Origin: Sordaria brevicollis | Lineage: Eukaryota > Ascomycota > Sordariomycetes > Sordariales > Sordariaceae | Assembly: GCA_033439795.1 (NCBI GenBank) | Contig: JAUTDP010000006.1 | Coordinates: 2,852,001-2,916,000, forward strand | Length of the DNA: 64,000 bases | Direction of reading: 5' to 3' | Shown here: positions 62,013 to 64,000 of the stretch, piece by piece | Layout: every line of letters starts with the position of its first letter | How positions within the stretch are numbered: position 1 is the stretch's first letter | Program-made: the position numbers and the translations under genes | Notes under the pieces: generated by a model | What the model was told of the DNA's origin: nothing | Database searches by the model: none | Seen by the model: only the letters and a program-made list of their open reading frames with translations

Positions 62013-64000
62013 ATGATCGAAACCAACAGGGGAAGAGCAAGCGGGGAATTAAAAGAATTGGGACACGTTTGCAACGAAGAGATGGACGATCACACATACA
62101 CACACGCGCACGCACACAAAATCCGGACTTTATAGACGACATGGATGTGCAAACAACCGAAACACAAAAACCATATCGGACGGCCACCACGCCTATGCCG
62201 TGGCTTACGTACCGGGGACCAGTCAGACTCAGGACAACGGGACCAGCGGAAGGAACATCAGCGAATGCATTTAGGTCAGAAAGGGGGTTTAGGGAACCGG
62301 GACCGGGCACACACACTCTTTGCATTTTGTGGGCATTTGTCGCAGTCGGCATTTGTTCGGATAATCTGAACGACTTGAAAAAGTTGCTCTCAGTTACGAA
62401 CCGGCCGATGGGTCTAATAATACGCCGCCGCTGCTACATTTGCCTCCTTGGCGTTTCGTGAGGCTTGGTCGGTTTCTCCATCAGCGTCTGGAAGAGGTCG
62501 CCGAGGGAAGACGGAGGAAGGCTGGTTTTAGGTCTGGGTAGGTCGGCGAAGGGGGTTTAGGCTGGTTGGTTGGTTTTTCTTTTGGTTATAGCTCTGGTCC
62601 TGTTCTGGTCTGGTCTTGTCCTGGGGGTTTTGTTGGCACCTTTTCTGATCTGTGTTTTCACGATCCACTGGATTTTGTGTGGTCAAATACTTCTTTTACT
62701 ACCTTTTTTCAACCTTTACACACACATTTTGGGGATTCCTATTGTCTCCCTAGTACTAACTACTTGCTATGGATGTCATGTCATGGTGGGGGGAAATTCG
62801 GATCGATACTGGTTTTTCTGTAAACTTGCCGAGACAAAAAACCGCTTTATTTGTAATTCATTCTTGCTAAACTTATTCTCTCTCCTGCTGTTTCCTGCTT
62901 GTCACTGGGTTGTTGCCTCTGTATCTCATGTCTCGAACCATGCATCGGTAGAGTGGTCGGTGGTGGTCGTTGGATAGGTAATGATGACTGTTGGTTAGCT
63001 GTCAGCCTGCTGAATTATCGTCGGATTCAAATATCGTAAGTTTAGATGTCTGACGTCGTGATGATGCGTCTGGGGTTTCTGTCAAAGTGAATACGCATAC
63101 ATGAGCCGAGGATAGTCTACAACCTCTTCCAAGTTGTCACCAAAACTCAGCGTTCTCCAAAGCTGAGATCTATATAGATCCATGGACTCGTACTGCTAAG
63201 AAGACCTGAGTCTTCTAACAGACAAACTTAAGACTCTGCCTCTTTCTGCGAAACTCCTTAAGCACAAGGCTATGGTTTGGGTGTGTACTCTCCTTGATCT
63301 TGGAACGCAGATAGATAGGTACAAAGTAGCTGGGTACTGGGTACTGGGTAGTGTGTGGACTTCCTACTAAAACTTCATGGTCGATCTCCTCTTGGTCAAG
63401 CATGGTAGATAAGCTTTATAGTAAGTAGAGGCTTTTCAGAAAAGTTCGAAGTCCGGGATTCCTCCCACCTTTATTAATGTGCCTCTTTTGCCTTCTTTTT
63501 TGGTCACACGATTGTACCGGTAGAATTGGTTTGTGTCAACTGCCTGCCTCTGCGAAGGATGTTACAAAGGGTAATGGACTCGAATGGCAAGCGGATGGAA
63601 GTCTATTTCGCTTCGCTGACGGTTCAAGTACTTATTGTATACCAGTTATTTGATTTGGTGAAGTCTATACATATCCGCGCTCTCTACCTATTTGTTCCTT
63701 TTACTATCTCTACCAAGCTATTGCTGTCTCGTTTGATGGATGTTTCGGTACGCCTTTTATGTCGCCTCTGTAGGCCAAAATATCGTTACTCATTTGTTGC
63801 CATCCGAATCCAGGCGCCCGAATGGCACACTGTATACACTCATTCGTTACCATCCAAGTCCCCTTCAGTACCGAGACATCTGTCCCGTTATGTTTCCCTC
63901 GTGTGATGAGCTCCGGCAAGTCACAACCCAGACAATAGCTCGGCCTAAGATGGCAAGTTGAATAGCGGGTCGAAACAGGATTACCTCTCCATGGGCTTCC
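62013..64000. other. ras-1 3' region and right edge
   Basis: T-rich sequence after ras-1 gives hydrophobic spurious frames (for example 62570-62977). No domain-bearing frame to the window end. A (CA)n run lies near 62095-62117. Confidence 0.4.

Noticed and set aside
62570..62977. Hydrophobic 135-codon frame after ras-1
   Set aside because: T-rich 3' region yields Leu/Phe/Val runs by composition; starts are not ATG-supported in good context.
1..64000. CRISPR array, bacterial operon or rRNA genes
   Set aside because: No spaced identical repeats; gene structure is eukaryotic with introns; no 5S or other rRNA sequence recognised on either strand.

Overview
The window is filamentous ascomycete DNA, almost certainly Neurospora crassa or a very close relative. 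The evidence is compact genes with short GT-AG introns, two long A+T-rich blocks with the C-to-T / G-to-A decay of repeat-induced point mutation (RIP), and a 213-residue Ras protein matching the RAS-1 (band) protein of N. crassa as I remember it. No search was run; family names rest on motifs read from the sequence.

Layout. 0.7-1.3 kb: small secreted Cys-rich protein. 1.7-1.9 kb: two intron-containing tRNA-Ala(AGC) genes. 3.6-5.1 kb: BTB-bromodomain protein. 6.0-6.9 kb (minus): TIM21. 7.6-9.4 kb: GLO3-type ArfGAP. 9.9 kb: tRNA-Val(AAC). 10.9-15.2 kb: three damaged genes (a HET-domain gene with a frameshift, an unknown relic with a stop and a frameshift, a 2EXR-type gene with one nonsense codon). 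15.3-16.9 kb (minus): a multi-pass membrane protein.

17.5-30.8 kb is a RIP-mutated island. It holds a DUF6589-like gene relic (plus strand, about 1,038 codons, frame kept but riddled with stops). A complete Ty3/Gypsy LTR retrotransposon (minus strand, 276-bp LTRs, TATAA target duplication) split this gene. A RecQ-like helicase relic lies on the minus strand, tail to tail with the DUF6589 gene. With the Gypsy element removed, the two genes form a unit of about 6.3 kb bounded by a 15-bp near-perfect inverted repeat, a candidate undescribed DNA transposon.

31.2-31.7 kb (minus): small Cys-containing protein. 32.9-36.4 kb (minus): six-exon Ser/Thr-rich GPI-anchored cell-wall protein. 39.5 kb: 167-bp MITE. 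40.0-43.9 kb: full-length RIP-mutated PIF/Harbinger transposon with TTA target duplication and unmutated ends. 46.3-49.2 kb: kelch-type single-pass membrane protein. 52.4-54.3 kb: large protein with a possible OTU-like Cys/His pair. 54.9 kb: second MITE with termini resembling the first. 61.1-62.0 kb: ras-1, after about 1.36 kb without a single ATG.

The intact genes are general housekeeping or surface functions (mitochondrial import, Golgi-ER traffic, chromatin, cell wall, Ras signalling) and do not form one pathway. The main biological story is mobile-element invasion, nesting and inactivation by RIP.
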